From Aquanectria penicillioides (taxonomy: Eukaryota; Ascomycota; Sordariomycetes; Hypocreales; Nectriaceae): a stretch of 64,000 nt of DNA. The translations under genes and the position numbers were made by a program. The notes under the pieces were generated by a model, which saw only the letters and a program-made list of their open reading frames with translations, ran no database searches and was not told where the DNA came from. Below, piece by piece: positions 1 to 10,014 of this stretch (position 1 is the stretch's first letter; each line of letters starts with the position of its first letter). Where the stretch lies: contig PYIU01000003.1 of NCBI GenBank assembly GCA_003415625.1, positions 6,386,001 to 6,450,000 on the forward strand, written 5' to 3'.

Positions 1-2846
1 TGGGTATGGGGGGATTCTAACCGTATTTCTCGCTCTATTCATGGGTAGTGTTGCATATATCCGATCATTCTTTATCCGGTTCTATCAGTCTGTCTTGGCT
101 GCCGGTATTGCGGTAGCATTTACGACACTCGCAGAAACAAGCGGTAGAGAAATCGAATGGTCTAAACTAAGGAGTTACGCTATCCCATGGCTCCTCGGAC
201 AGGCCATCGCGCTCGTTGTGAACGTTGTCTTGTATCCAGATGCTGGGAATCGACCCCTTGCGGTTGCCATCGACAGATCATTTAAAACCATGCAGGTTAG
301 TTTTTAAGCCTATTAACTAGTAGGAGCCGTACTAAGAGCCCCAATTCACAGGAGGCGCTTATCATTCCTCGCCCGAGGAATACCAGATTAAGAAGACGCT
401 TAAACAAAACCTTTATGGACATCGCATTAGCATACCGCGACATGAGGATCGATATCACCTTCACAAGATTTCGCCCAGCCGATCTACGAGAATTGCGTAA
501 TCTCGTCCAGGGAGTTGTGAGAGCCCTTTTGTCTATGAACACGGAAACTCTCCTTTTCGAGGACTGGAACTTGGAGGACCAACCCACCGAGATTACAGTT
601 GGTGGCCCAGCTGGCCCACGTACTGAGGCTTCGGACTCATCAGACGACGATAGTCGTGAGTCACCTCTTGGGTCTGAGGAGATCGGGCGCAAGGTAGCCA
701 ATACGTTACAAGGGCCCACGAAAGAGGTTATCGCATGCATGGCAGAGGGTATGAGGAGGTGCCATGCAGCGCTGATGGATCTCTCCGGATGTCGAGGTTA
801 TTTTGGCCCACCTGGGGATATTTCGTCGGACATTATGCCCATTCAAATGCGTATGAGGGGCGCTCTAGACGCTTTGGACACCGCTGAAGCAAGTCTCCTT
901 GTGTCCAGCGACATCCCCGAATCCTATGCCGACCAATCTGAGACTGTTGAGCTTTTTGTCTTCTCAAGGCACGTTCGCGAATCTGCTGCTACTGTTGTCA
1001 ATCTGATGGTCAAGGTCCACGAAATGTACCACAACTCAGATCGCACGAGACTAAACCTCCCAACATATCCACCATGGAAAGCCGTGTACAGAACCAACCT
1101 TCAAGTTAGACATGACCGCGGTGGAGTCACGGCCGGTATGTACCAGGCCACTTTCTCGGAAATTTCACATATGCTCGACGGTATGAAGGCCAAAGACAAT
1201 TACCATGGCCCTCGCCCAAGTTACGAAGCTGTCGCAAAGGTAGAAAGCAGGCCCCATACAATGGAGCCCAGTATCAAGGGCCAGCCAGCCTCAAGGAGAG
1301 ACAAGCTTGGTTATAAGGTTTGGACGATTCTCCATCGGCTGCAAGGTTTCGAGAGCAGATACGCGCTCAAAGTCGCAATCCTCATCTCCATCTTGTCAAT
1401 CCCCGCTTGGTTGACTGATGATTCAAAATGGTGGGATCATTACGAGGCCTGGTGGGCGGTATGTATGGGCTGGATCATGATGCATCCTCGAGTAGGTGGT
1501 AATGTACAGGATCTTGTAACTCGTGCATTTGCAGCTATTCTAGGCGCTGTTTGGGGCGGGGCCTCATATGCGGCTGGAAATGGGAACCCCTACGTCATGG
1601 CGACATTTGCCGCCATTTACATGATTCCCTTGTTGTTCCGCTTCACGCAGAGTTCACATCCCGTAAGCGACAAGTTTTTTTCCCTCTTTCTTCTCGCTTT
1701 GTATCTGTCTTGCTAATATCACCCTTGCAGAGATCTGGTCTGGTTGGTTGTCTTTCCTTCACAGTCGTTTCTCTCGGGCTTCGAAATCATAGCGGAGCAT
1801 CATCCGCCGCGCTCCTAGCGGTACATAAAGGCCTAGTATTCTTTGTTGGTACCACGGCACCCATCATCGTTAATTGGATTTTATGGCCATTTGTTGCGCG
1901 ACACGAGCTTCGGTACGCTCTTTCATCGATGCTCTTTTTCATGAGCGTCATCTACAGAAGTCGGTCAATTCCAAACCAAAGTCACCGCATACCTTTGCTA
2001 AACAATTTTAGATGTTGTCGCAAATTACGTATATTTTGATGAGGGCGAGGATCCTACCCCGGAGGATGTTACAGGATCCGAGATGCTCGAAAGTCGTATA
2101 CGAGAAGGCTTCGTTAGAATCCGTCAACTCTTAGTAACCCCCTTGGCCCATGCAGCCTCGACTGTATCCTTACAAAGTCACCAGGTTATGACCCGTCACG
2201 AGCTACGGCTTCGGGCCCCCTTCGATCCCCTCCCTTACTCCGCTCTTGCAGCTGCCTGTGAGCGTTTCTTCGAGTATCTCATCGCCGTCCGCCAATCAGC
2301 CCTTTTCTACAACCCAAATTTCATCCGCGATAATCCAGTTGCCGCTGAGAAGCTCCTCAGTTATCGACGAGATGCAGTCGCAGCGATATTGGGCAACTTG
2401 TACATCCTCGCTGGTGCACTGCGATCTCAACGCAAAGTTCCGGTATGTTCAACTTCAATGAACACATTAGTATTTGCACGAGGCATTCTGCTGACACACC
2501 CCCAAGCGATACCTCCCCAGTGCTGCAGCCGCCAGGAAGAAACTCCTCCTAGAGGCCGCAGAGGTTGCCAGGGAGATGGCTGAGAGTGTCGAACATCGTG
2601 AACTTGAGAGACAGAAGACCTGGAGCGAGATATACAGTTATTCTTATAATGAGAGTTTAACAGGCTGTGTTGCCCAGCTTGAAGAATTAGAAAAGTTCAC
2701 CAAGGTCATTGTAGGAGAAAAGGCGTAAGTTCATCCTCTCGACACATAAGGCTAGGTTCCTAACTTCATTTAGTTTTGAGGGCAACTTCAAAGAGGTGGA
2801 AGATTCTGATGAAGAAACAGATTCTCCGCCCAACGAACGGCCTTGA
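1..2846 (+). CDS. Aromatic acid exporter / fusaric-acid-resistance-like membrane protein, 5' partial
   Basis: Multi-pass membrane protein, probably at the plasma membrane. The frame is open from base 2, so the start lies outside the window. Exons are <2-295, 352-1662, 1731-1959, 2012-2442, 2507-2724 and 2774-2846; every junction is GT..AG and phase-consistent. The 5' exon is hydrophobic (membrane helices around residues 1-25 and 60-80 of the visible part). A soluble region follows, then a second helix cluster encoded at about 1370-1940 (motifs WAVCMGWIMMHPRVGG and FVGTTAPIIVNWILWPF) resembling the FUSC/ArAE_2 transmembrane domain. The tail encoded from about 2012 resembles DUF2421, found C-terminally in fungal ArAE proteins, and ends in an acidic stretch. 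Family members are putative exporters of aromatic acids or drugs; the substrate here is unknown. The gene converges on DNA2 with about 100 bases between stop codons. No frameshift was seen. Confidence 0.8.
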
Positions 2847-2950
2847 TGTTGATTTTCTGCATTTCCTTTGATACCCTAAAGTCTGCCAAAGCACCTTGTA
2901 TTCTATGCCTAGTATACCCACAAAGCCTCGTCCGCCCAAAACAAACCATG

Positions 2951-5900
2951 TTAATATGCGCCGTTGGTCATTTCATTCAAGATATCCCTCGTGATCAGTT
3001 TTCCCTTTAACAACGCCCGTTCCCCAATAGTCGCCTTCCTTGGCGACGGCCTGCGGTTCTCCTTTCCGATAAGGACCGAGGACGCCTTGCTTTTTGTAAT
3101 CTTCTTTGGTGATTTGGGCTTTTGTGTTGGCCCTGTAGCGGTAATTTGTGTGCCCAAGTCCTCAAAATAATGGTTTTCCAGGGCATCAGCTGGCATGTCG
3201 TAGATCCAGTCACGATCTTCCATTAAGGAAATGAATCTGCTTAGCATATTCTCATTGCCACTTCCTTTCAACGTGCCCTTGCTTCCTACAACGAGCAGTT
3301 TAGTCTTTGCACGGGTAAAGGCAACATTAATCCTCCTCCAATCCTTCAATAAATCGCCAATGTTGCAAGCCTCGTTGCTTCGCACTAGACTCAAGACAAT
3401 CACCTCTTTGTCTCGACCCTGGAAGCGGTCAGTCGTATGCATTTCCACGCCTGGAAAGCATTTGAGCTTGTCCTTGAGCTGAAACAACTGGGCTCGATAG
3501 TGTGTCATAACGCCAATCTCGGAATCTGGAACTCCGACGGTAAGGAGTGAATCAACGAGCTGGGAGACAATGCGAACTTCGGCAGAGTTGACGATACGTT
3601 TGCCATGCGCTTCTTCACGAACAAGCGGTTGAATAGTGTCGGTGTTCAGAAAGCGCACGCGAGCCTCACTGTCAAGGATGTCATAGAGCCAGCAGCGAGA
3701 TGGTACAGGGCCGGTACAAAACGATTTGGAGCTGCTTGTCTGGAGTAGAGTGGAAGTATCGTAGTGTCGTTGTCTGAGAGCATCCATGTTTGGTATCTCA
3801 AGTTTCCGTTTTCGAAGCTGCTCGGTGCCACATCGAAGCTTCCCATCATATATCAGAGTGTTGCTCAGAGTCATAATGTCTTCGCACATGCGATATTGAT
3901 GCTCCAAATTAACAACCGAATCAGGGTGAGTGTCCGAGAGTAGTTTAAACAAACTCACGTCGAGGCCGCCTTCTCTAGCTTCTTCATTCTTTACAACAGG
4001 GGGCAGTTGGTTGTGATCACCAACAAGAACAAAAGTTTGTGCCATCCTGATAGGGCCAGCACAGATTGGTAATGTAATTTGTGACGCCTCATCCACAATG
4101 CAATAATCGAACGAGCGCTCGTGAAAGATAGGATGGTTGATACCAAGACAGGTTGTTGCGACAATGGGCGTTCCATGCCATGCCTCCTTTATCTCCTCGA
4201 ACGACTTCATGGGCTGGCCAGCGAGAATAGCAAAGTCCTGGACATCGGGATGGACTTTTGCAGGAGCTCCTAGCCTGAGAATTGGTGTCTTGTCATGCTT
4301 CAACTTGAGGAGAATATTGTCAACAGCAGTATGGGTGTGAGATGTCAGTAAGACACTCTTGCCTTGGGAGGTGAGCGCCCGAATGATGTGTGCAATGGTA
4401 GTGGTTTTGCCAGTGCCAGGCATACCGAGAACCAATGCATAATCCTCAGCGCTCATAACCTTCTCGATAGCTCTACGCTGATCAACGTTGAGGCTGTCTT
4501 GATCCGAAATCGTGTACTGGGTGGGAGCAGATTTAAACCGCGGGGGACAAGATCCACAACCAGATGTCGGGTCTTCCTAGCCCCGGAACATGATCGGCCA
4601 TCATCTGAACGAGGTTATTTCTGACGGTTGCCATGCCACTGCTAAATTCGTCTTGGTCCAGTCGATACCGGATAGGCGGCTCCTTGATCTTGCCATGGGA
4701 TTCATTTTGTGTAGCGCCCTCATGAGCCACGTCCATGATGCTGGCGAAGACTTGATTGTCGGTTTCATCAAATCCAGGTTGGCGAATACGAGCGTTGTGA
4801 AGCCGTCGATCGACTGCGACACTGATTCTCTGTCTCTTTACCGCTGTTACATATCCAATTGCCAGAGCAAAATGCCCTTCCTCATCCGAGACAACGATGG
4901 GCTCTCCTACTGACAGCTCAGACTCAAGAAATGAGAACTGGGGAGAATGAATCCTCTTGATAAAGGAGTAGTGATAACGGTTGATTTTTGGAGTGTCGGT
5001 GTCCTCCGAGGCTGAGCTTTCTTCAATGATGACATCGGCGAAACAACGAGATTTCTTTTCTCGTTCAACACTTGTCATTGTCCAGAGCTCACGCTTGTTC
5101 TTCTGACTCTCCTTTTCTTCTTTGGTGAGGAGGTTCTCCCATTTGACAAAAAATTCCTTGTGGTCAAGCGTGAGATGCTTGACTAACTCGTCGAATTTCT
5201 CATTCATCCCGCTCGACTCCCCATCGCCGTCATCAGCCAGCCGGTGATAAGTGAAGCAAGAGGTCTTTGCATAGCACCTTCCACACATGTGTTTTCTCTT
5301 CAGCATAGGTGGCAATTGCACACTTCTCTCTCGGATATAGCACGCCAATTGGTTGCGCTGCATGATCATGTGTCGAAGTTCGTGTCGGATTGCGGGGATT
5401 CGCATCGTCTTCGAAGTCTCCATATAATATAAAATTCCATAGGTGATTTCGATATCGTAACGGTCTGATAATAGGAGGGTATAAAGTGCCGTCTGCGCCA
5501 TATGGTTGCTATTCGCATGTTTTCCGGTTTTCACTTCGAATGGGACAGTCAGTGTTCGGCGCTGCTTGCCCTCCCGTATAGCAACCTCAACGGTTGCATC
5601 AATGTTTCCTTTAAGCCCATACATGGGAGACCAAACATGTTCTTCGACGTCAAGAAGCTTCGTTACGGCTATGTTCGCCTTTTTCCCATGGCGGTCTTCA
5701 ACAATCGCATCATCCTAAGGCGGGGTTAGATTGAGGTTTTTAAGTTTGTGTTAATACCGCATACCTGTGGTTGTGATGAGACGAACGCCTTGGCCCAGTG
5801 ACTGAGTTCTGTCATCTTGGACTGAAGGTGCTCCCTCGCCGTAGCCATTCCGACTTTGATAGTGTACAGGTCCTCCACATGCTTTTGCATGATCTTCTCA

Positions 5901-7921
5901 ATCACTGAGCAGAGAAAAGGGAGGTCCCATCGGTTGGCAAGCAAGGCCTCCTGAAATATCTCGTGGAGGATTGTCCCATATACCAGTGGGGGGGTTGGTT
6001 CACTTGTAGCCTTGACACGATCTTGCAACACAGCTCGGCGCATACAACCAAACGAGTCGGCAAGCACAGTAGCCGAGATAAGCTGATCAGGATGCAGGAT
6101 GAGGAGGTTCTGGGCGTCATCAATTATGCATTGTCCCTTGATAGTGAAGTCCCCAATGACATGAACGTAAGACTCCGCATGAGCTGGCGTGTCATACCAT
6201 GAAGCTCGAAGGTGAACGGTTTTCATTTCCTTAGAGGTGTCGGCTTGAATGAGCAGAATCTGGCCAACGTTAGATGGGAAGACTAGTTGCCATTTATTTT
6301 CGTACTGACCTTTTCCGGGCAGTGATGTCCGTATTCATTGACACACTCGCCCTCTAGCACATTCGTCACCAAGTACCTCTGGATTGTCTTAGGTTTGCGG
6401 CTGTTCTACCAGTTACTTAGTGAATGCCGCTCCGAGGTTGGTTCCTTAACGTACGTCTCCCGTTGCTTTGTGGTTCTGCTTCATTGCCTGAGTTGCTGCC
6501 AGTTCCACGGCTTCGAAATCGATATCGCCGCCAAAATCATCACCAAATTCATCGTCGAGATCTCCTGAATCAAATTCTGCTTTGATCGTGGTTCTTTGCG
6601 CCGTGGGTGTCACAAACTTGGCCGGCGCTTGTGAGGCATGCTGAGATTGCGCTTTCGTGACCAGGTCTTCTGCCTCATCAAAGATATCATCATCCAAGTC
6701 CTCAAACTCGTCAGCCCCTGGAGAACTATTCTGGTTCTTTTGTTTCTCCGTAGGCCTTCCAGTACTTTTGTTAGCCAACGGAGTCTCCAATTGTGTTGCG
6801 TTTATGCTCGCTTCAAGTCGCATCATATCATCATCATCGAATTCGTCAAAATCATCATCGCCATAATCTGAGGAAGCCGATTTAATAGTAGCCTGGGGTC
6901 TTGGTCGGCATGGAGAGCCACTGGAAGTGGTACCTATCCGCCTCTTCTTAGGGGATGGCGATTCGGCGACAGGATCACTGACCTCGCTGCCATTTTGCCC
7001 ATTGATACTGCTGGTCACAGTATCTAGTAGGGCCGTGACAAGCGATGACTTTGATGCAGCTTCCTTCTCCCCTCTCTCTCCACTGGCACGACCACCAGAG
7101 GTTGACCTCTCGATCTTTCTTCTCTTGGGCCAATTCAACCCGCAACTAATTGCTCGGCGCAAGTTGCCATCTCCAGACTGGGCAGTAGACCCTTTCGTGG
7201 GTCTTGGCGACGATGATACCATGAGCTGAGCTAAAGCAGGGTTTGCAATCCCCAGAGGTGTGTTCGCATTCTGAGATCCGTTGAGGGAGTATCGGTCCCA
7301 CAATTCCAGGGTCGGGTCGGCATGAGGAGACTTCAAGGCCTGCGCAAGCTTCCTTACATTGACCGAAGGTGGGTTGGGCTTGTCAGCGGCAGGTGACGAT
7401 ATCGGGGATGAGCTCCTAGCACGTTTCCTACCCTTCCTAGGCATCATGGGGGACAGGGCAGAGAGGTACAGAGCATCCTGCCTGTTGTCCCAAAGCAGTC
7501 GGTCGTTTGGGGAGATGTGTGCTTCGTCGTCGGCAGCGCTGGCTGGCTCGATAAGGTCTCTCCAGGTCAGTCGTGTCACCGGTGTGACGGCACTATCGTC
7601 CTTGGAGCCGTGCACTTTTGGTGATGGCCGAGCATCTGTCGAGTCGCTGCCAGCTTTCTGAGCGTCACCCGTAGCTTCGGAGACTACATCTTCAGAATGT
7701 GGTTGATATTGAAACTTGTTTAGTTTGCTCTTCGTGGCGTCTGATACTGGTCGTAAAGGTCTCGGGTTCGGCGTCTGGTACACAGGGTTGCTCTTGGATC
7801 GCTGCCACGGCGAGCGATTCTATCGTCGTGATTAACTAACTGGATGTATTTTGTAAACATGTGAAGGGGTGCTCACCTTTGACACTCCAACATAATCGGA
7901 ATAGGACTTTTGGAGAGGCAT
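2951..7921 (-). CDS. DNA2: DNA replication ATP-dependent nuclease/helicase Dna2 (frame broken twice)
   Basis: Dna2 trims long flaps during Okazaki fragment maturation and resects DNA ends, in the nucleus. Exons are 7921-7877, 7819-6455, 6387-6310, 6259-5765 and 5714-2951. The N-terminal 450 residues are disordered and acidic. The RecB/Cas4-like nuclease follows: ILHEIFQEA, then GNIDATVEV and FEVKTGK supply the acidic/Lys catalytic residues. The iron-sulfur cysteines are FGCMRR plus CGRCYAKTSC. The C-terminal superfamily 1 helicase shows Walker A GMPGTGKTTT, Walker B CIVDEASQ, GDHNQLPP, and INVAFTRAK. The frame slips twice between nuclease and helicase: at the C run 4581-4584 (coding G4) and the G run 4542-4546 (coding C5). 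Each looks like one missing base. With both restored the protein is about 1580 residues and reads HLVVDL then PRFKSAPTQY, a stretch typical of fungal Dna2. The ATG at 7921 opens a 45-base first exon. Two MCB boxes lie upstream. Confidence 0.93.
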
Positions 7922-8383
7922 GGTGCTCAACGATGGAGACCAAGCATGAGAACTGCGCGAACCTCGTCCATGGATGCCAAGTTAAGACGTTTGTGCAAAG
8001 AGACCGGGCCACAATCCGGGGACACCACGGTGGAGGACGCGTTTAATGGCCTGGAACGCGTCGCGCCCCACCATGCTATAGCAACACGCGCCGCTGTTGT
8101 CACTGATGCCACTCAATTGATCGCATGCATCACGTGATAATAATCCCTTATCGATAAAGCTTGCCCCAGACCAATTCCACTGCCTTAGTAACAAGCCTGC
8201 TGCGGGATCGATGTCATCCATTCACTTGCGTCACTACATCCCGCATCGCTCCGTCCATCACCCGACCTTCTCGGCGTTTCTTTTGTCTCTTTCTTGTCGA
8301 CACTCCCAACGCCTTCTACTCGTTAATTTTTTTTTCAATCAATTGGCTTTCTCTATCAGCTGCCGTCTACCAGTCAATCTCAA
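7922..8383. promoter_or_regulatory. Divergent promoter of DNA2 and the 8384 gene, with MCB boxes
   Basis: This 462-base gap separates two divergent start codons. ACGCGT, the MluI cell-cycle box bound by MBF (Mbp1-Swi6) in yeasts, occurs at 8037-8042 and 8056-8061, about 120-140 bases upstream of the DNA2 ATG. A perfect 10-base palindrome centred on CACGTG lies at 8129-8138 and a second one, TTATCGATAA, at 8148-8157. The sites are seen directly; G1/S control of DNA2 through them is inferred from the known role of MCB boxes at replication genes. Confidence 0.55.
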
Positions 8384-9658
8384 ATGAACACACCACCTCA
8401 TGGCGGGGGTTCCGGCCCTCCGCAAAACCCCCAAGTCTACCGGCAGACCATGGAAGAATGGCGCCAGCGGGCCCTCGCTCAGCGTGGTCAATATGAGGAC
8501 CACGTCAGAGATCAGATCAACAGGAGCTTTCAGGAATACTCACCTCCATGGTACGCCTCTGTCATTGGCTTCCGCCGTGACTGGAACCTTCTGGTTGCTA
8601 CCTCCAGGGTGTCAGGCTTTGCCTCTACCCTTGGACGAGATCTTGAAGATTCTGAAACAAAAGCTATTGCAGAATTCACACTGAATAATATTCACACCAA
8701 TGCCGCATTCAAATGGGTCACCATTGGCCTGGCTGCTTACATGACTTATCGCGGCCGTCGCACCTGGCAATTCCCCTTCTACAAGCCCAAGCTAGGCGGC
8801 AAATTCAACCCCAATGAGGCCACCAGTATTTTTTCAAACAAGAAAATTCGCGGTGGCTACCCTCGCTTTACCTGGCACACGCTCCGCTTCACTGCTTATG
8901 CTGCAGTGACCATGCTGATGGTGGAGCCCGTTTTCCGTGCTGTCAACTTTATCAGAACCGAGTCAGCCATGGCCAGGGATCCACGGCTAGAACAATTCAT
9001 CAAGGAAGCAGCCTCCAAAGTCGAGAAGGTCATGACAGAGGGCGCTGCTGGACCAGGGCAGCGCCGTCCAGTACAATCAAATTCAGAAATCGCCAGTGAC
9101 TTGGAAACCAAGAACGATGCTGGAGAATACGGAACTGGTTTCAACGAACCTCAAAGCACCAAAGAGAACAGTTATTACGTTCCATTCAATAGACAACCAT
9201 GGAACACCACTGGTTCTGAAACGCCATACCCGCAGTCTCAACAATCCAATGATGACTGGGACGTTCTTGACGACGACGATGATGCCTCCCCCATTGCCGC
9301 CTCTACCAGAAAACAGTCAACCTCCGCCACACCTGGTGTCTCCTCTTGGGACCGCCTCCGACAACAGTCTCAATCCGGTCAGAAACCGCCACATCAGTCT
9401 GAATTTGAATCCCGAGGAGGGTGGGCGGGCGTTGGCCGTGCCCAGCCCCAGCCCCAGCCCCAGTCCCAATCTCAGTCTACCTGGGGTACTTCTGACTCCA
9501 CGAGTTCTGGGTGGGGGGAGTCAAAGGCCAACCAGTCATTCAATAGCGCCGACGAGGAGCAATCTCTAGCCAAGGAGCAGGCACAAAAGGAGTTTGATCA
9601 AATGCTCGAGAGGGAACGACGGGGTAGCGAGCAAGGACGATCGTGGGGATCTAGATAG
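8384..9658 (+). CDS. Conserved-looking fungal protein with two membrane segments, function unknown
   Basis: Single-exon gene of 424 residues; I do not recognise a named family. The first ~200 residues look folded: an amphipathic start with VYRQTMEEW and INRSFQEY, then hydrophobic segments around 107-122 (FKWVTIGLAAYM) and 166-186 (TAYAAVTMLMVEP), consistent with a small two-pass organelle membrane protein. The second half is low-complexity, rich in Ser, Gln and Asp, with a short PQPQPQ/SQSQS repeat (bases about 9448-9480) and a charged C-terminal helix. The ATG follows a pyrimidine-rich leader (8280-8380), typical of filamentous fungal transcripts. The gene diverges from DNA2 and converges on AIM21. 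Orientation and localisation are not decided by the sequence. Confidence 0.75.
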   Translation: MNTPPHGGGSGPPQNPQVYRQTMEEWRQRALAQRGQYEDHVRDQINRSFQEYSPPWYASVIGFRRDWNLLVATSRVSGFASTLGRDLEDSETKAIAEFTLNNIHTNAAFKWVTIGLAAYMTYRGRRTWQFPFYKPKLGGKFNPNEATSIFSNKKIRGGYPRFTWHTLRFTAYAAVTMLMVEPVFRAVNFIRTESAMARDPRLEQFIKEAASKVEKVMTEGAAGPGQRRPVQSNSEIASDLETKNDAGEYGTGFNEPQSTKENSYYVPFNRQPWNTTGSETPYPQSQQSNDDWDVLDDDDDASPIAASTRKQSTSATPGVSSWDRLRQQSQSGQKPPHQSEFESRGGWAGVGRAQPQPQPQSQSQSTWGTSDSTSSGWGESKANQSFNSADEEQSLAKEQAQKEFDQMLERERRGSEQGRSWGSR

Positions 9659-10014
9659 GATTTGGAAATAATAGCCACAGTGACTGTGTCTTTTTACTGT
9701 ATATTGGGTTCTCGCAGCTTGTTATCTAACTGTATAGTACTTGGAACTGAAGATAAAAGAAAGAGGTTCAACATGTCTCAAGTTTTCCTCTTTTTTCCTC
9801 TCAATTTTGCCGTGCTGCGGACGGGGCAAGAGTACTAGTAGATGCAACGCAACACATTCTTTTCAACTGTCATGAATCGAAGGACAAATCAAAGAAAACC
9901 TCATATTTTAAACAATATATCGGCAATAATGCCGCTTTACCAGGTTCTGTCAGGTACAACGCAGTGTAAACAAGAATAGCCATATCCCCCATCCCGCTGA
10001 CGCTCCAACCGAAT
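9659..10014. other. Convergent 3' intergenic region
   Basis: This stretch lies between the stop codons of the 8384 gene and AIM21 and presumably holds both 3' UTRs and polyadenylation signals. I see no gene or repeat in it. Confidence 0.6.
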
